64,000 nucleotides of DNA from Actinomadura_E scrupuli (GTDB lineage: Bacteria; Actinomycetota; Actinomycetes; Streptosporangiales; Streptosporangiaceae), in NCBI RefSeq assembly GCF_050971785.1, contig NZ_JBPCCU010000011.1:290699-354698 (forward strand), read 5' to 3'. The number at the start of each line of letters is the position of its first letter. Position 1 is the stretch's first letter. The position numbers and the translations under genes are program-made. Of this stretch, positions 1 through 7,034 are shown one piece after another. The notes beneath the pieces are model-generated. The model was not told the DNA's origin, made no database searches, and saw only the letters and a program-made list of their open reading frames with translations.

Positions 1-2
1 TC

Positions 3-437
3 CTCGTCACCGGCGTCAGTCAGGGCGGCGGCATCTCCCTGGCCGTCGCCGGACTCGTCGACGATTTGACCGCTGTCATGCCGAACGTCCCGTTCCTATG
101 CCACCAACGTCGCGCCACAGAGATCACCGATGCCCACCCGTATGGCGAGATAACCGCCTACCTCAAGGCGCACCGCACCGAGGTGGACCGGGTCTTCGAA
201 ACCCTCAGCTACTTCGACGGCGTCAACTTCGCCACCCGCGCCACGGCTCCCGCCCTGTTCTCGGTCGCTCTGATGGACGCCGTCTGCCCGCCCTCGACGG
301 TCTTCGCCGCCTACAACCACTACGCCGGGACGGACAGGGACATCACCGTCTGGCCGTACAACGGCCACGAGGGCGGGGCGGCCTTCCAATACCGGGAGAT
401 GTTCCCCTTCGCTCGAGCACGGACCGGTTCCCAGTGA
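3..437 (+). CDS. Acetylxylan esterase / cephalosporin-C deacetylase family, 3' part
   Basis: The reading frame is open from the window edge, so the N-terminus lies outside. The visible 144 residues hold the C-terminal half of an AXE1-type alpha/beta hydrolase: the nucleophile elbow GVSQGG at the very start, the acid in ALMDAVCPP, and the histidine in PYNGHEGG. In this family the enzymes deacetylate xylan or related acetyl esters. The last ten or so residues (ARARTGSQ) do not look like the family's usual C-terminus, and the stop lies just inside a degenerate copy of the tRNA-Met terminator (424-448), so the tail may have been replaced by a rearrangement. Catalytic residues are intact. Confidence 0.8.
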   Translation, partial: LVTGVSQGGGISLAVAGLVDDLTAVMPNVPFLCHQRRATEITDAHPYGEITAYLKAHRTEVDRVFETLSYFDGVNFATRATAPALFSVALMDAVCPPSTVFAAYNHYAGTDRDITVWPYNGHEGGAAFQYREMFPFARARTGSQ

Positions 438-448
438 TAGAGAACCGG
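424..448. repeat. Orphan copy of the tRNA-Met downstream terminator
   Basis: A 7-bp hairpin (CCGGTTC / GAACCGG) is followed by CTCTGACCTGTTGCTTGG. This matches the terminator plus tRNA 3' flank found at 4006-4056, and the match stops at the tRNA 3' end. No tRNA body follows. A short coding-like stretch without start or stop (about 480-570) lies between this copy and the next one. Confidence 0.5.
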
Positions 449-569
449 CCTCTGACCTGTTGCTTGGCAAGCATCCCGGGCCGCCGCCGAGGCATTCGAC
501 GCCTATCCCAACGTCGCCCACGTGGCCCGCACCTACGACATGGACGCCTTGCACGGACCAACGATCAAG

Positions 570-600
570 AGGCCGGTCCCCAGACTCTGGGAACCGGCCT
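570..600 (-). terminator. Terminator downstream of tRNA-Met copy 1
   Basis: Arms AGGCCGGT-CCC and GGG-AACCGGCCT form a strong hairpin just downstream of the minus-strand tRNA. The copy at 4006-4037 has a perfect 11-bp stem; this one carries an extra A in one arm. Confidence 0.6.
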
Positions 601-616
601 TCGACCTCGTACTTCT

Positions 617-693
617 TGGTAGCGGGGGTAAGATTTGAACCTACGACCTCTGGGTTATGAGCCCAGCGAGCTACCGAGCTGCTCCACCCCGCG
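617..693 (-). tRNA. Initiator tRNA-Met (CAT), copy 1
   Basis: The 77-nt cloverleaf includes an encoded CCA (617-619). Initiator features are visible: an unpaired first position (C1 against T72), the GGG:CCC pairs of the anticodon stem around CTCATAA, and a TTCAAAT T-loop. It differs from copy 2 by one base in the T stem, giving a G-U pair where copy 2 has G-C. That leaves it probably functional but suggests it is the drifting copy. Confidence 0.93.
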
Positions 694-708
694 TCGGTAG
701 GCCTGACT

Positions 709-1500
709 TTAGTGGTCCCGGTTCCCTTGGGCAAACCGGTTCACCGGCGCGGTCAGGTCTCCGCCCGGGGAGACCGGGTGATGGACAGCAGATCGCGGGC
801 GGGACCGGCGGGGCGGGTGCCGGCCGGCCAGACCGCGCGCAGCCGCCGGGTGAGGTCGAGACCAGCGACCTCGATGGTGCGCAGCTGCCCGCTGGACAGC
901 TCCGCGGTGATGGCCAGCGAGCTGAGCACGGCGAGTCCCGCGGCCGAGTACGCCGAACGGAATGTTGACGAAGAACACCCACCGCCAGCCGGCCGCGAAC
1001 ACCAGCACACCGCCGAGCACCGGACCGGCACCAGCGGCGATCCCGGCGACCATGCCCCACGCGCCGAAGGCCCGCGCTCGCGACTCGCGGTCGGAATAGG
1101 CGTTGCGCAGCAATGCGAGCGAGGCCGGCACCATCAGCGCTGCGCCGACCCCCTGCACCAGCCGGGCACCGATCAGCGCACCGGTGGACGGCGCCAGCCC
1201 GCAGCCGGCCGAGGCGACGGTGAACACCACCAGGCCGCTCAGGAACACCGGCTTCCCGCCGAGTCGGTCGTTGAGCCCGCCGCAGAACAGCAGCAGCCCG
1301 GCGAACGCGAGCGTGTAGCCGTCGACGACCCACTGCAAGGCGGTCAGCCCGGTGTGCAAATCGGTGCCGATCACCGGGATCGCGACAGTGACCACGGTCA
1401 CGTCCAAGATGACGAGGAAATATCCGAGGCAGACCGCGGCGAGCGGCAGCCGGCCGGCTTTCGTGTGGGACGCGGTCGGTTCCCGCATGGTGGCCGTCAT
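709..1500 (-). pseudogene. DHA2-type MFS efflux transporter, 3'-truncated
   Basis: The first 185 or so residues are a normal EmrB/QacA-type (14-helix) drug:H+ antiporter N-terminal half: motif D1 LDVTVVTVAIP, motif-A-like GGLNDRLGGKP, and the helix pair around ARLVQGVGAALMVPASLA, ending at WVFFVNIPFGVL. After that, near position 944, the frame enters the duplicated lysR 3' end in the wrong frame and reads Arg/His-rich nonsense to 709. Only about six of the expected 14 helices remain, so it should not transport. The ATG at 1500 is divergent from the ArsR-like regulator at 1566, which presumably controlled it. Confidence 0.8.
753..944 (-). pseudogene. lysR 3' fragment (duplicate)
   Basis: The reading frame encodes the last 60 or so residues of the LysR regulator at 4190-5101 almost unchanged (LSSLAITAELSSGQLRTIEV, LLSITRSPRAET). 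Upstream of about 944 it is joined out of frame to MFS transporter sequence, so no LysR protein can be made from it. It is part of the long direct repeat. Confidence 0.85.
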
Positions 1501-1553
1501 GAACGCCAGTCTCGCCCGGGATCACTACGGTGATCGCCGAAGTGTCGTCGTCC

Positions 1554-1559
1554 TACAAT
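1554..1559 (+). promoter_or_regulatory. -10 element of a leaderless promoter
   Basis: TACAAT lies seven bases before the ATG at 1566, so transcription would begin at or next to the start codon. No Shine-Dalgarno sequence is present, which agrees with a leaderless message. Confidence 0.45.
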
Positions 1560-1565
1560 GCCGGC

Positions 1566-2300
1566 ATGTGGAACGCGGCGACGGAGACCGACATCGCCGA
1601 GGTCGCGGCGGCCATCGGCGATCCGTCACGGACCAAGGTGCTGCGCGCGCTCGCCGACGGAGGGGTGCTGCCGGCCAGTGCACTCGCCGCTGAGGCCGGC
1701 GTCAGCGTGTCCACGATCAGCGGCCACCTGACCAGGCTGCCTCAGGCGAAGCTGCTCACCGTCGAGCACGACGGCCGGCACCGCTATTACCGCCTGGCCA
1801 GTACCGATGTGGCAAGGGCGCTGGAGGAGCTGGCCAGGATCGCGCGACCACTGCCGGTCCGATCGCTGCGCGATGGCGTGCGCACACAGGCGCTGCTGCG
1901 GGCCCGGCTGTGTTACGACCATCTCGCCGGGCGGCTCGGGGTCGCGCTGCTCACCGCGTTGGTGGATGGCGATGTTCTCGCCAACACCGCGGGCAGCTAC
2001 CGGATCACCCCGACCGGCCTCGACGAGTTGCGGTCCTTCGGGATCGACGTCGAGGAGTTCTCCCGACGGCGACCGGCGATTCGGTACTGCGTCGACTGGG
2101 GCGAGAACCGCCACCATCTCGCCGGTGCGCTCGGCGCCGCCATGGCGAACCGGCTGTTCGCGCTGGAGTGGCTGCGCCGGGGCCGGGCCCGGCGGGTCGT
2201 CCAGCTCACCGAGGCGGGCCGAACCGGCCTGCACCAGACCTTCGGCGTCCCCTTCGACTGGGACGACCCACCCGCTGCGGCAGGCCGACAGGACCGCTGA
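1566..2300 (+). CDS. ArsR-type winged-helix transcriptional regulator with C-terminal extension
   Basis: This 244-residue protein starts with an ArsR-like winged helix (AAAIGDPSRTKVLRALADGG, then the recognition region GVSVSTISGHLTRL and the wing HDGRHRYYRLA). The remaining 130 residues form a domain common in larger actinobacterial ArsR proteins (RLCYDHLAGRLGVALLTALV, CVDWGENRHHLAGALGAAMA), whose ligand is not known. It is divergent from the truncated MFS efflux gene, the usual arrangement for a repressor of an exporter. I chose the ATG at 1566 because of the -10 hexamer seven bases upstream. The target is broken, so the regulator may now be an orphan. Confidence 0.85.
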   Translation: MWNAATETDIAEVAAAIGDPSRTKVLRALADGGVLPASALAAEAGVSVSTISGHLTRLPQAKLLTVEHDGRHRYYRLASTDVARALEELARIARPLPVRSLRDGVRTQALLRARLCYDHLAGRLGVALLTALVDGDVLANTAGSYRITPTGLDELRSFGIDVEEFSRRRPAIRYCVDWGENRHHLAGALGAAMANRLFALEWLRRGRARRVVQLTEAGRTGLHQTFGVPFDWDDPPAAAGRQDR

Positions 2301-2339
2301 CCGTTCCCGCCTCCGGGCTCGCGCGACAGCGGCATCTCA

Positions 2340-2430
2340 CTCGGCGCAGCCGGAGCGAGATCCCCGACGCCGCAGTGGACTACGTGGCCCGGCAGGTCGG
2401 CGTGCCGGTGACCGAACCGGCGTTTCGCGA
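2340..2430 (+). pseudogene. Possible fragment of a Tn3-family transposase N-terminus
   Basis: A frame without start or stop reads SEIPDAAVDYVARQVGVP. This resembles the DUF4158 N-terminal region of Tn3-family transposases, which typically reads like PAAVVxYVARQL. The fragment is about 25 codons long and lies in the gap between two regulators of the tRNA-flanked segment. The match is from memory of the family and is tentative. Confidence 0.3.
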
Positions 2431-2456
2431 CCGGTCTGATGGCCTCTCTCGAGGTG

Positions 2457-2486
2457 TTGACGGCCGCCTGTCGGTGTGCTTATAGT
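2457..2486 (+). promoter_or_regulatory. Sigma-70-type promoter of the arsR operon
   Basis: TTGACG at 2457-2462 and TATAGT at 2481-2486 are separated by 18 bp. Just downstream, 2490-2521 is much richer in A/T than its surroundings and holds TTGATAA twice (2498 and 2514, 16 bp apart), which would suit an ArsR operator over the transcript start. Confidence 0.5.
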
Positions 2487-2522
2487 AAACACATCGATTG
2501 ATAAACAGATTGGTTGATAAGC

Positions 2523-2867
2523 ATGACGGTTGACGAGGGTGAAGAGCGGCTGGACCGCGCGTTCACCGCGCTGGGCGATCCCGTCCGGCGCGCGCTGGTC
2601 GCCCGGCTGTCCCGCGGCGACGCGACCGTGAACGAACTCGCCGAACCGTTCGCCATCACCAAGCAGGCGGTCTCCCGGCACATCCACGTGCTGGAGGCGG
2701 CGGGCCTGATCACCCGCAGCAAGGACGCCCAGCGGCGTCCCTGTCACCTGAACGCGACCGCGCTGGAGCAGCTGACCAGCTGGATCGACACGTACCGGCT
2801 GGAGGCAGAACGGCGCCACCGCAGGCTCGACGCAGTCCTGGAAACCATGAAGGAGCAGGAGAAATGA
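2523..2867 (+). CDS. ArsR-family transcriptional regulator
   Basis: The 114-residue winged-helix protein reads TALGDPVRRALVARLSRGDA, then NELAEPFAITKQAVSRHIHV, as in the ArsR subgroup that is regularly found directly upstream of an AHSA1/SRPBCC gene. It has no CxC metal-binding motif, so a metal is unlikely to be its signal. ATG at 2523 is preferred over the in-frame TTG at 2514. Its stop overlaps the next start (ATGA), so it is translationally coupled to the SRPBCC gene and likely represses its own operon through the AT-rich region at 2490-2521. Confidence 0.9.
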   Translation: MTVDEGEERLDRAFTALGDPVRRALVARLSRGDATVNELAEPFAITKQAVSRHIHVLEAAGLITRSKDAQRRPCHLNATALEQLTSWIDTYRLEAERRHRRLDAVLETMKEQEK

Positions 2868-3331
2868 ACGAGACCACGATCACCGCCCAGCCCGGCACCC
2901 CGTTCATCGAGGTCGTCCGGGAGTTCGACGCGCCCCGCGAGCGGGTGTTCCGGGCGTGGACCGACCCGGAGCTGGTGCCGCAGTGGCTCGGCCCGCGCGG
3001 CATGACGATGAAGCTGTTCGAGTTCGACGCGAGCCCCGGTGGCAGCTACCACTACGTCCACGCCGACGACCGCGGCGAGTACGGCTTCCGTGGCGTCTTC
3101 CACAACGTGGTCCCGGACGAGCTGATCATCCAGACGTTCGAGTACGAGGGCGTGCCGAACCAGGTCAGCCTGGAGACGATGACGTTCGAGGACCTCGGCG
3201 GCGGCCGCACCCGGGTGCACGGCCGCACCGTCTACACGACGGTCGAGAGCCGCGACGCGATGGTCGCCAGCGGCATGGAACACGGCCTGCGCGACTCGAT
3301 GGAGCGGCTGGACGAGGTGCTGGCCCGATGA
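2864..3331 (+). CDS. SRPBCC (AHSA1/CalC-like) protein
   Basis: The 155-residue protein has the START-like fold signature of the AHSA1 group: VVREFDAPRERVFRAWTDPE near the N-terminus, WLGPRGM, GGSYHYVH, YGFRGVFHNVVPDELIIQTF, and the C-terminal helix GMEHGLRDSMERLDEVLAR. These proteins bind small hydrophobic ligands, and the specific ligand here is unknown. It is the middle gene of a three-gene operon, overlapping both its neighbours by four bases. Confidence 0.88.
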   Translation: MNETTITAQPGTPFIEVVREFDAPRERVFRAWTDPELVPQWLGPRGMTMKLFEFDASPGGSYHYVHADDRGEYGFRGVFHNVVPDELIIQTFEYEGVPNQVSLETMTFEDLGGGRTRVHGRTVYTTVESRDAMVASGMEHGLRDSMERLDEVLAR

Positions 3332-3927
3332 CCGGCCAGGTGATCGTTGACATCACGATGTCGCTCGACGGATACGTGACCGCGCCCGGCGCCGACCTCG
3401 ACCACGGCCTCGGCATCGACGGCGAGCCCCTGCACGACTGGGTGTTCTCCGGCACGCCCGGGGACGGCGCGATCCTCGACGACATGACCGCGCGCACCGG
3501 CGCCGTGATCATGGGCCGCCGCACGTTCGACGTCGTCGACGGCCCGCACGGCTGGAACGAGTCGATCGGCTACGGCGCCGACCGCAACGCTCCCCCACCG
3601 ATCTTCGTGCTCACCCACCAGGCACCGAAGACGTGGCGGCTCGGCGACCGCTTCACCTTCGTCACCGACGGCCCGCACAGCGCCCTGGACCAGGCCCGCG
3701 CGGCGGCGGGGGACAAGGACGTCGTGGTCATGGGCGGCGGCGCCGTCTGTCACGACTTCCTCGCCGCGGGCCTGGTGGACCTGCTGAACATCCACCTCTC
3801 GCCGATCGTGCTCGGCGCCGGGACGAGGCTGTTCCCGGCGCACGACGCCAAACGACTGCGGCTGGAGCAGGTCGGCATCGTGTCCACTCCGTCGGCCCAC
3901 CACCTGTCCTACCGGGTGAACACCTGA
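3328..3927 (+). CDS. Dihydrofolate-reductase-like (RibD C-terminal family) protein
   Basis: This 199-residue protein begins VIVDITMSLDGYVTAPGA and has GAVIMGRRTFDVVDG and DVVVMGGGAVCHDFL, the nucleotide-binding motifs of the RibD_C/DHFR-like fold. Small stand-alone members of this family occur widely in actinobacteria next to arsR-SRPBCC pairs and are probably NADPH-dependent reductases of unknown substrate, not the housekeeping DHFR. The ATG overlaps the SRPBCC stop (ATGA). It is the last gene before copy 2 of the long repeat. Confidence 0.88.
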   Translation: MTGQVIVDITMSLDGYVTAPGADLDHGLGIDGEPLHDWVFSGTPGDGAILDDMTARTGAVIMGRRTFDVVDGPHGWNESIGYGADRNAPPPIFVLTHQAPKTWRLGDRFTFVTDGPHSALDQARAAAGDKDVVVMGGGAVCHDFLAAGLVDLLNIHLSPIVLGAGTRLFPAHDAKRLRLEQVGIVSTPSAHHLSYRVNT

Positions 3928-4005
3928 GCCTGCCGGAGGCCCGTGCCCATCCGCCCAGGCGGCGATCCCGATTTCCGCACTGGCGAATGACCGACGAACG
4001 ATCGA

Positions 4006-4037
4006 AGGCCGGTCCCTGGTGACTCTGGGACCGGCCT
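4006..4037 (-). terminator. Terminator downstream of tRNA-Met copy 2
   Basis: A perfect 11-bp stem (AGGCCGGTCCC / GGGACCGGCCT) with a 10-nt loop lies about 17 bp downstream of the CCA end of the minus-strand tRNA. Confidence 0.7.
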
Positions 4038-4053
4038 CTGATCTGCTACTTCT

Positions 4054-4130
4054 TGGTAGCGGGGGTAGGATTTGAACCTACGACCTCTGGGTTATGAGCC
4101 CAGCGAGCTACCGAGCTGCTCCACCCCGCG
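4054..4130 (-). tRNA. Initiator tRNA-Met (CAT), copy 2
   Basis: The 77-nt sequence includes an encoded CCA (4054-4056). It has the C1/T72 non-pair, the three G-C pairs next to the CAT anticodon, and a fully paired T stem. It is identical to copy 1 except for one T-stem base. It lies downstream of lysR on the same strand. Confidence 0.95.
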
Positions 4131-4189
4131 TCGGTAGGTATGACTTTAGTGGTCCCGGTCCCCTTGGGCAAACCGGTTTCCCGGCACGG

Positions 4190-5101
4190 TCAGGTCTCCG
4201 GCCGGGGAGACCGGGTGATGGACAGCAGATCGCGGGCGGGACCGGCGGGGCGGGTGCCGGCCGGCCAGACCGCGCGCAGTCGCCGGGTGAGGTCGAGACC
4301 ACCGACCTCGATGGTGCGCAGCTGCCCGCTGGAAAGCTCCGCGGTGATGGCCAGCGAGCTGAGCACGGCGGGTCCCGCGCCGGACCGTACGGCGCTCTTG
4401 ACGGCGGTGGTGGAGGCGAGCTCGAGCAGCGGGGCGGCGGGCGGCCCGTACGCGGCCAGCGCGCTCTCGAGCACCATGCGGGTTCCCGAGCCCGGTTCCC
4501 GCTGGATGAGCGGGGTGGCCGCGAGCTCGGCGGCGGGCAGCGGCCGGCGGCGCCGGGCCCACGGGTGGGCGGGCGCGACGACGACCATCAGCCGGTCGTG
4601 GGCGACGACGGCGGTGTCCAGCCCGGCGGGCACCTCGGCGCCCTCGACGAATCCCAGGCCGGCGGCACCGGCCAGGACCCGGGCGGCGACCCAGGTGGAG
4701 TTGCCGGTCTGCAGCGACACCGCCGTGCCGGCGCGGTCGTGCCGCAGCGCCACCAGCCAGCCCGGCAGCAGGTACTCGGCGATGGTCATGCTGGCCGCCA
4801 CCGTCAGCCGGCTGTCGCGGCGTTCCCGCAGCGCGTCGACGCCGGCGTCCATCGCCTGCGCCGCCGCGATCAGCGGCCCTGCCCAGCCGGTGACCAGGCG
4901 TCCCGCCTCGGTCAGCCGTGAGCCGGTCGGGGAACGTTCCAGCAGGGCCACCCCGATCAGCCGCTCCATGGTCTTGATCCGCGCCGACGCGGCCGGCTGC
5001 GAGATGCCGTGCGCCCGGGCGGAGGCGCCCAGGCTGCCCGTTCGCGCGACGTCGAGCAGCAACTCCAGTGCGGGCAGGTCGGGGACCCGGGACAACACCA
5101 T
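4190..5101 (-). CDS. LysR-family transcriptional regulator
   Basis: The protein has 303 residues, the usual LysR length. The N-terminal winged helix (LELLLDVARTGSLGASARAH, GISQPAASARIKTMERLIGV) is followed by a substrate-binding domain (GLGFVEGAEVPAG, APAHPWARRRRPL, IQREPGSGTRMVLE). It is divergent from a TDT-family transporter, a pairing often seen for LysR regulators that switch on the neighbouring transporter. A 27-bp inverted repeat at 5119-5145 in the shared promoter region fits the LysR T-N11-A rule. The last 60 or so codons are duplicated at 753-944. Confidence 0.92.
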   Translation of the reverse strand: MVLSRVPDLPALELLLDVARTGSLGASARAHGISQPAASARIKTMERLIGVALLERSPTGSRLTEAGRLVTGWAGPLIAAAQAMDAGVDALRERRDSRLTVAASMTIAEYLLPGWLVALRHDRAGTAVSLQTGNSTWVAARVLAGAAGLGFVEGAEVPAGLDTAVVAHDRLMVVVAPAHPWARRRRPLPAAELAATPLIQREPGSGTRMVLESALAAYGPPAAPLLELASTTAVKSAVRSGAGPAVLSSLAITAELSSGQLRTIEVGGLDLTRRLRAVWPAGTRPAGPARDLLSITRSPRPET

Positions 5102-5118
5102 TCTCCGACAGTACGCCT

Positions 5119-5145
5119 CACCTCATCAAAGATGCTGATGAGGTG
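5119..5145. promoter_or_regulatory. LysR operator between lysR and the TDT transporter gene
   Basis: A perfect inverted repeat has 10-bp arms, CACCTCATCA and TGATGAGGTG, around a 7-nt centre. It contains ATCA-N7-TGAT, which satisfies the T-N11-A LysR box. It begins 18 bp from the lysR start and ends 51 bp before the transporter start. Confidence 0.65.
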
Positions 5146-5196
5146 ATCGGAGCGGGCCGCCTAGCGGATCATGACCCCCGCGGCGAGGGTGGGGTC

Positions 5197-6504
5197 ATGA
5201 CGACGATGGCTCTGCCGAGGCGGTCCTTCCAGGCCCACCGGCGGTTGCGCGAACTGGGCCCGAACTGGTTCACCGTCGTCATGGGCACCGGCATCGTCGC
5301 CAACGCCACCGCCGGCCTCCCGCTGCGGTTCCCGGGCCAGCGGGCCGCGGCCAGCGGGGTCTGGGTGCTGGCCGCCGTCCTGCTGATCGCGCTGACCGCC
5401 GTCTCGGTCGTCCACCGGGACCGCATCCGGGCACACGCGCTCGACCCGGCCATGGCCGTGTTCCTCGGGGCGCCGCCGATGGCGATGATGACCGTGGGCG
5501 CGGGCGCACTGCTGGCCGGCAGGGACCTCGTGGGCCTGCCCGCGGCTCTGACGATCGACGCTGTGCTGTGGACCATCGGCACGCTCACCGGCCTGGCCGG
5601 CATGGCGATCGTCCCCTGCCTGATGGCCACCCGGCACGCTCGCGGGCCGGGCGACGCCTCCCCTACCTGGCTGATGCCGGTGGTCCCGCCGATGGTCTCG
5701 GCGGCGACCGGGGCGCTCCTGGTGCCCCACCTTCCGCCGGGCACGCCGCGGCGCGTGCTCCTGACCGGCTGCGCGGTGATGTTCGCGCTGAGCCTGGCGG
5801 CCTCCGCGCTGATCATCCCGCTGGTCTGCCGCCGACTGGCGTCGATCAGCGCGGGTCCCGCCCACCTGATCCCCACCCTGTGGATCGTGCTCGGTCCGCT
5901 CGGCCAGTCGATCACCGCCGTCTGCCTGCTGAGCAGGGCGCTCCCGGAGCCGTACGGCACCGCGGCGGTGATCTACAGCGTGCCGGTCGGCGGCTTCGCG
6001 CTGTTCTGGCTCTGCCTGGCCACGGCCGTCACGGTCCGCACCGCCCGCGCCACCGGCGGGGGCCTGCCGTTCGCGCTCACCTGGTGGGCCTTCACCTTCC
6101 CCGTGGGCACCTGCGCGACCGGTCTCAGCGCGCTGGCGGCCCGGACCGGTTCGGTGTCCCTGCGGTGGCCGGCGGCGGCCCTGTACGCCCTGCTGGTCCT
6201 GGCGTGGCTCCTGGTCGGGACCCGGACCGTACGGGCGATCGGGAGGGGAGAACTCGCCGGCCGGGTGCCCCGGATACTGTCGGCACATGAGCGATCTCAC
6301 CGTGGACGAGCTGCTGACCACCACCCGAAGCGTACGGCTGCGCCTCGACCTCAGCCGGCCCGTCCCGCTGGAGCTGGTCAAGGAGTGCCTGGAGGTCGCG
6401 CTGCAGGCGCCCAGCGGTTCCAACATCCAGAACTGGCGATGGATCGTCGTCACCGATCCCGAGCTGCGCGCGGCCGTCGGCGAGGTCTACCGCCGCGCCT
6501 GTGA
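5197..6504 (+). CDS. TDT-family (TehA/Mae1/SLAC1-like) transporter
   Basis: The protein has about ten hydrophobic segments starting with LGPNWFTVVMGTGIVANAT, the signature opening of the TDT family, which carries C4-dicarboxylates, sulfite, tellurite-related anions or chloride depending on the member. The substrate here cannot be told. ATG at 5197 gives the family-type N-terminus (the frame itself opens earlier, at 5068). The frame has no stop until 6504 and so overlaps the next gene by 218 bp. The last 70 or so residues (Arg/Pro-rich) are unlike a transporter tail and are probably readthrough after a lost stop near 6270. Confidence 0.82.
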   Translation: MTTMALPRRSFQAHRRLRELGPNWFTVVMGTGIVANATAGLPLRFPGQRAAASGVWVLAAVLLIALTAVSVVHRDRIRAHALDPAMAVFLGAPPMAMMTVGAGALLAGRDLVGLPAALTIDAVLWTIGTLTGLAGMAIVPCLMATRHARGPGDASPTWLMPVVPPMVSAATGALLVPHLPPGTPRRVLLTGCAVMFALSLAASALIIPLVCRRLASISAGPAHLIPTLWIVLGPLGQSITAVCLLSRALPEPYGTAAVIYSVPVGGFALFWLCLATAVTVRTARATGGGLPFALTWWAFTFPVGTCATGLSALAARTGSVSLRWPAAALYALLVLAWLLVGTRTVRAIGRGELAGRVPRILSAHERSHRGRAADHHPKRTAAPRPQPARPAGAGQGVPGGRAAGAQRFQHPELAMDRRHRSRAARGRRRGLPPRL

Positions 6505-6931
6505 GCGCTACCTGGCCTCCGACCACGCCGTCGGCAAGCTCTTCGCCGACGACGTGGCGCGCAGCGAGGTGCAGCGGCGCGTGCACGACAGCACGGCGCA
6601 CCTGGCCGAGCGGATGGGCCAGGTCCCCGTGCAGGTCATCGGCTGTGTGGAACTGCCCACCGCCGAGCTGCCGCAGGGCAACCAGGCCGGGCTGTGGGGA
6701 TCTCTGCTGCCCGCCGCGTGGAGTTACATGCTGGCCGCCCGCGCCCGCGGCCTGGGCACGGCCTGGACGACCCTGCACCTGATGTACGAGGAGGAGGTCG
6801 CCGGGCTGCTGGGCCTGCCCGCGAACGTACGGCAGGGAGTGCTCATCCCGACCGCCTACTACACCGGCACCGGCTTCCGGCCCGCCGCCCGCCAGCCGCT
6901 GGAGGAGGTCATGCACCTCAACGGCTGGTAG
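6287..6931 (+). CDS. Nitroreductase-family FMN oxidoreductase
   Basis: The 214-residue nitroreductase fold has TTRSVRLRLDLSRPVP at the start (the R-S-x-R FMN-phosphate region), EVALQAPSGSNIQNWRW (the usual APSxxNxQPW motif) and GLGTAWTTLHL. These enzymes reduce nitro or quinone compounds with NAD(P)H. No Shine-Dalgarno sequence precedes the ATG; the gene starts inside the extended transporter frame, so it was probably coupled to that transporter before the transporter stop was lost. Confidence 0.9.
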   Translation: MSDLTVDELLTTTRSVRLRLDLSRPVPLELVKECLEVALQAPSGSNIQNWRWIVVTDPELRAAVGEVYRRACERYLASDHAVGKLFADDVARSEVQRRVHDSTAHLAERMGQVPVQVIGCVELPTAELPQGNQAGLWGSLLPAAWSYMLAARARGLGTAWTTLHLMYEEEVAGLLGLPANVRQGVLIPTAYYTGTGFRPAARQPLEEVMHLNGW

Positions 6932-7034
6932 CGGCCCGGCCGATATCCGGGAATGGGCGACGATCACACCCCGGCACCGGCCGGGTACTCGATAAGGTGC
7001 GCTCGAAGATGATCGTCGCCTTCTGAGGAGCTCG

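Larger units (their letters stand above)
568..944. repeat. Long direct repeat, copy 1 (tRNA-Met plus lysR 3' end)
   Basis: This block aligns with 4005-4378 across a hairpin terminator, the complete initiator tRNA and about 190 bp of lysR coding sequence, with only scattered substitutions. Homology ends abruptly near 941-944, where the lysR sequence is replaced by MFS transporter sequence. Copy 2 continues into an intact lysR. The repeats are direct and enclose about 3.1 kb. Confidence 0.85.
4005..4378. repeat. Long direct repeat, copy 2 (tRNA-Met plus lysR 3' end)
   Basis: This is the right-hand partner of 568-944, with the same order of terminator, tRNA and lysR 3' end. It runs without a break into the complete lysR gene, so it looks like the ancestral junction. 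Confidence 0.85.

Noticed and set aside
568..4378. Classic integrase-mediated genomic island at tRNA-Met
   Set aside because: The repeats extend far beyond the tRNA 3' end on both sides, and no integrase or excisionase is present; homologous recombination fits better.
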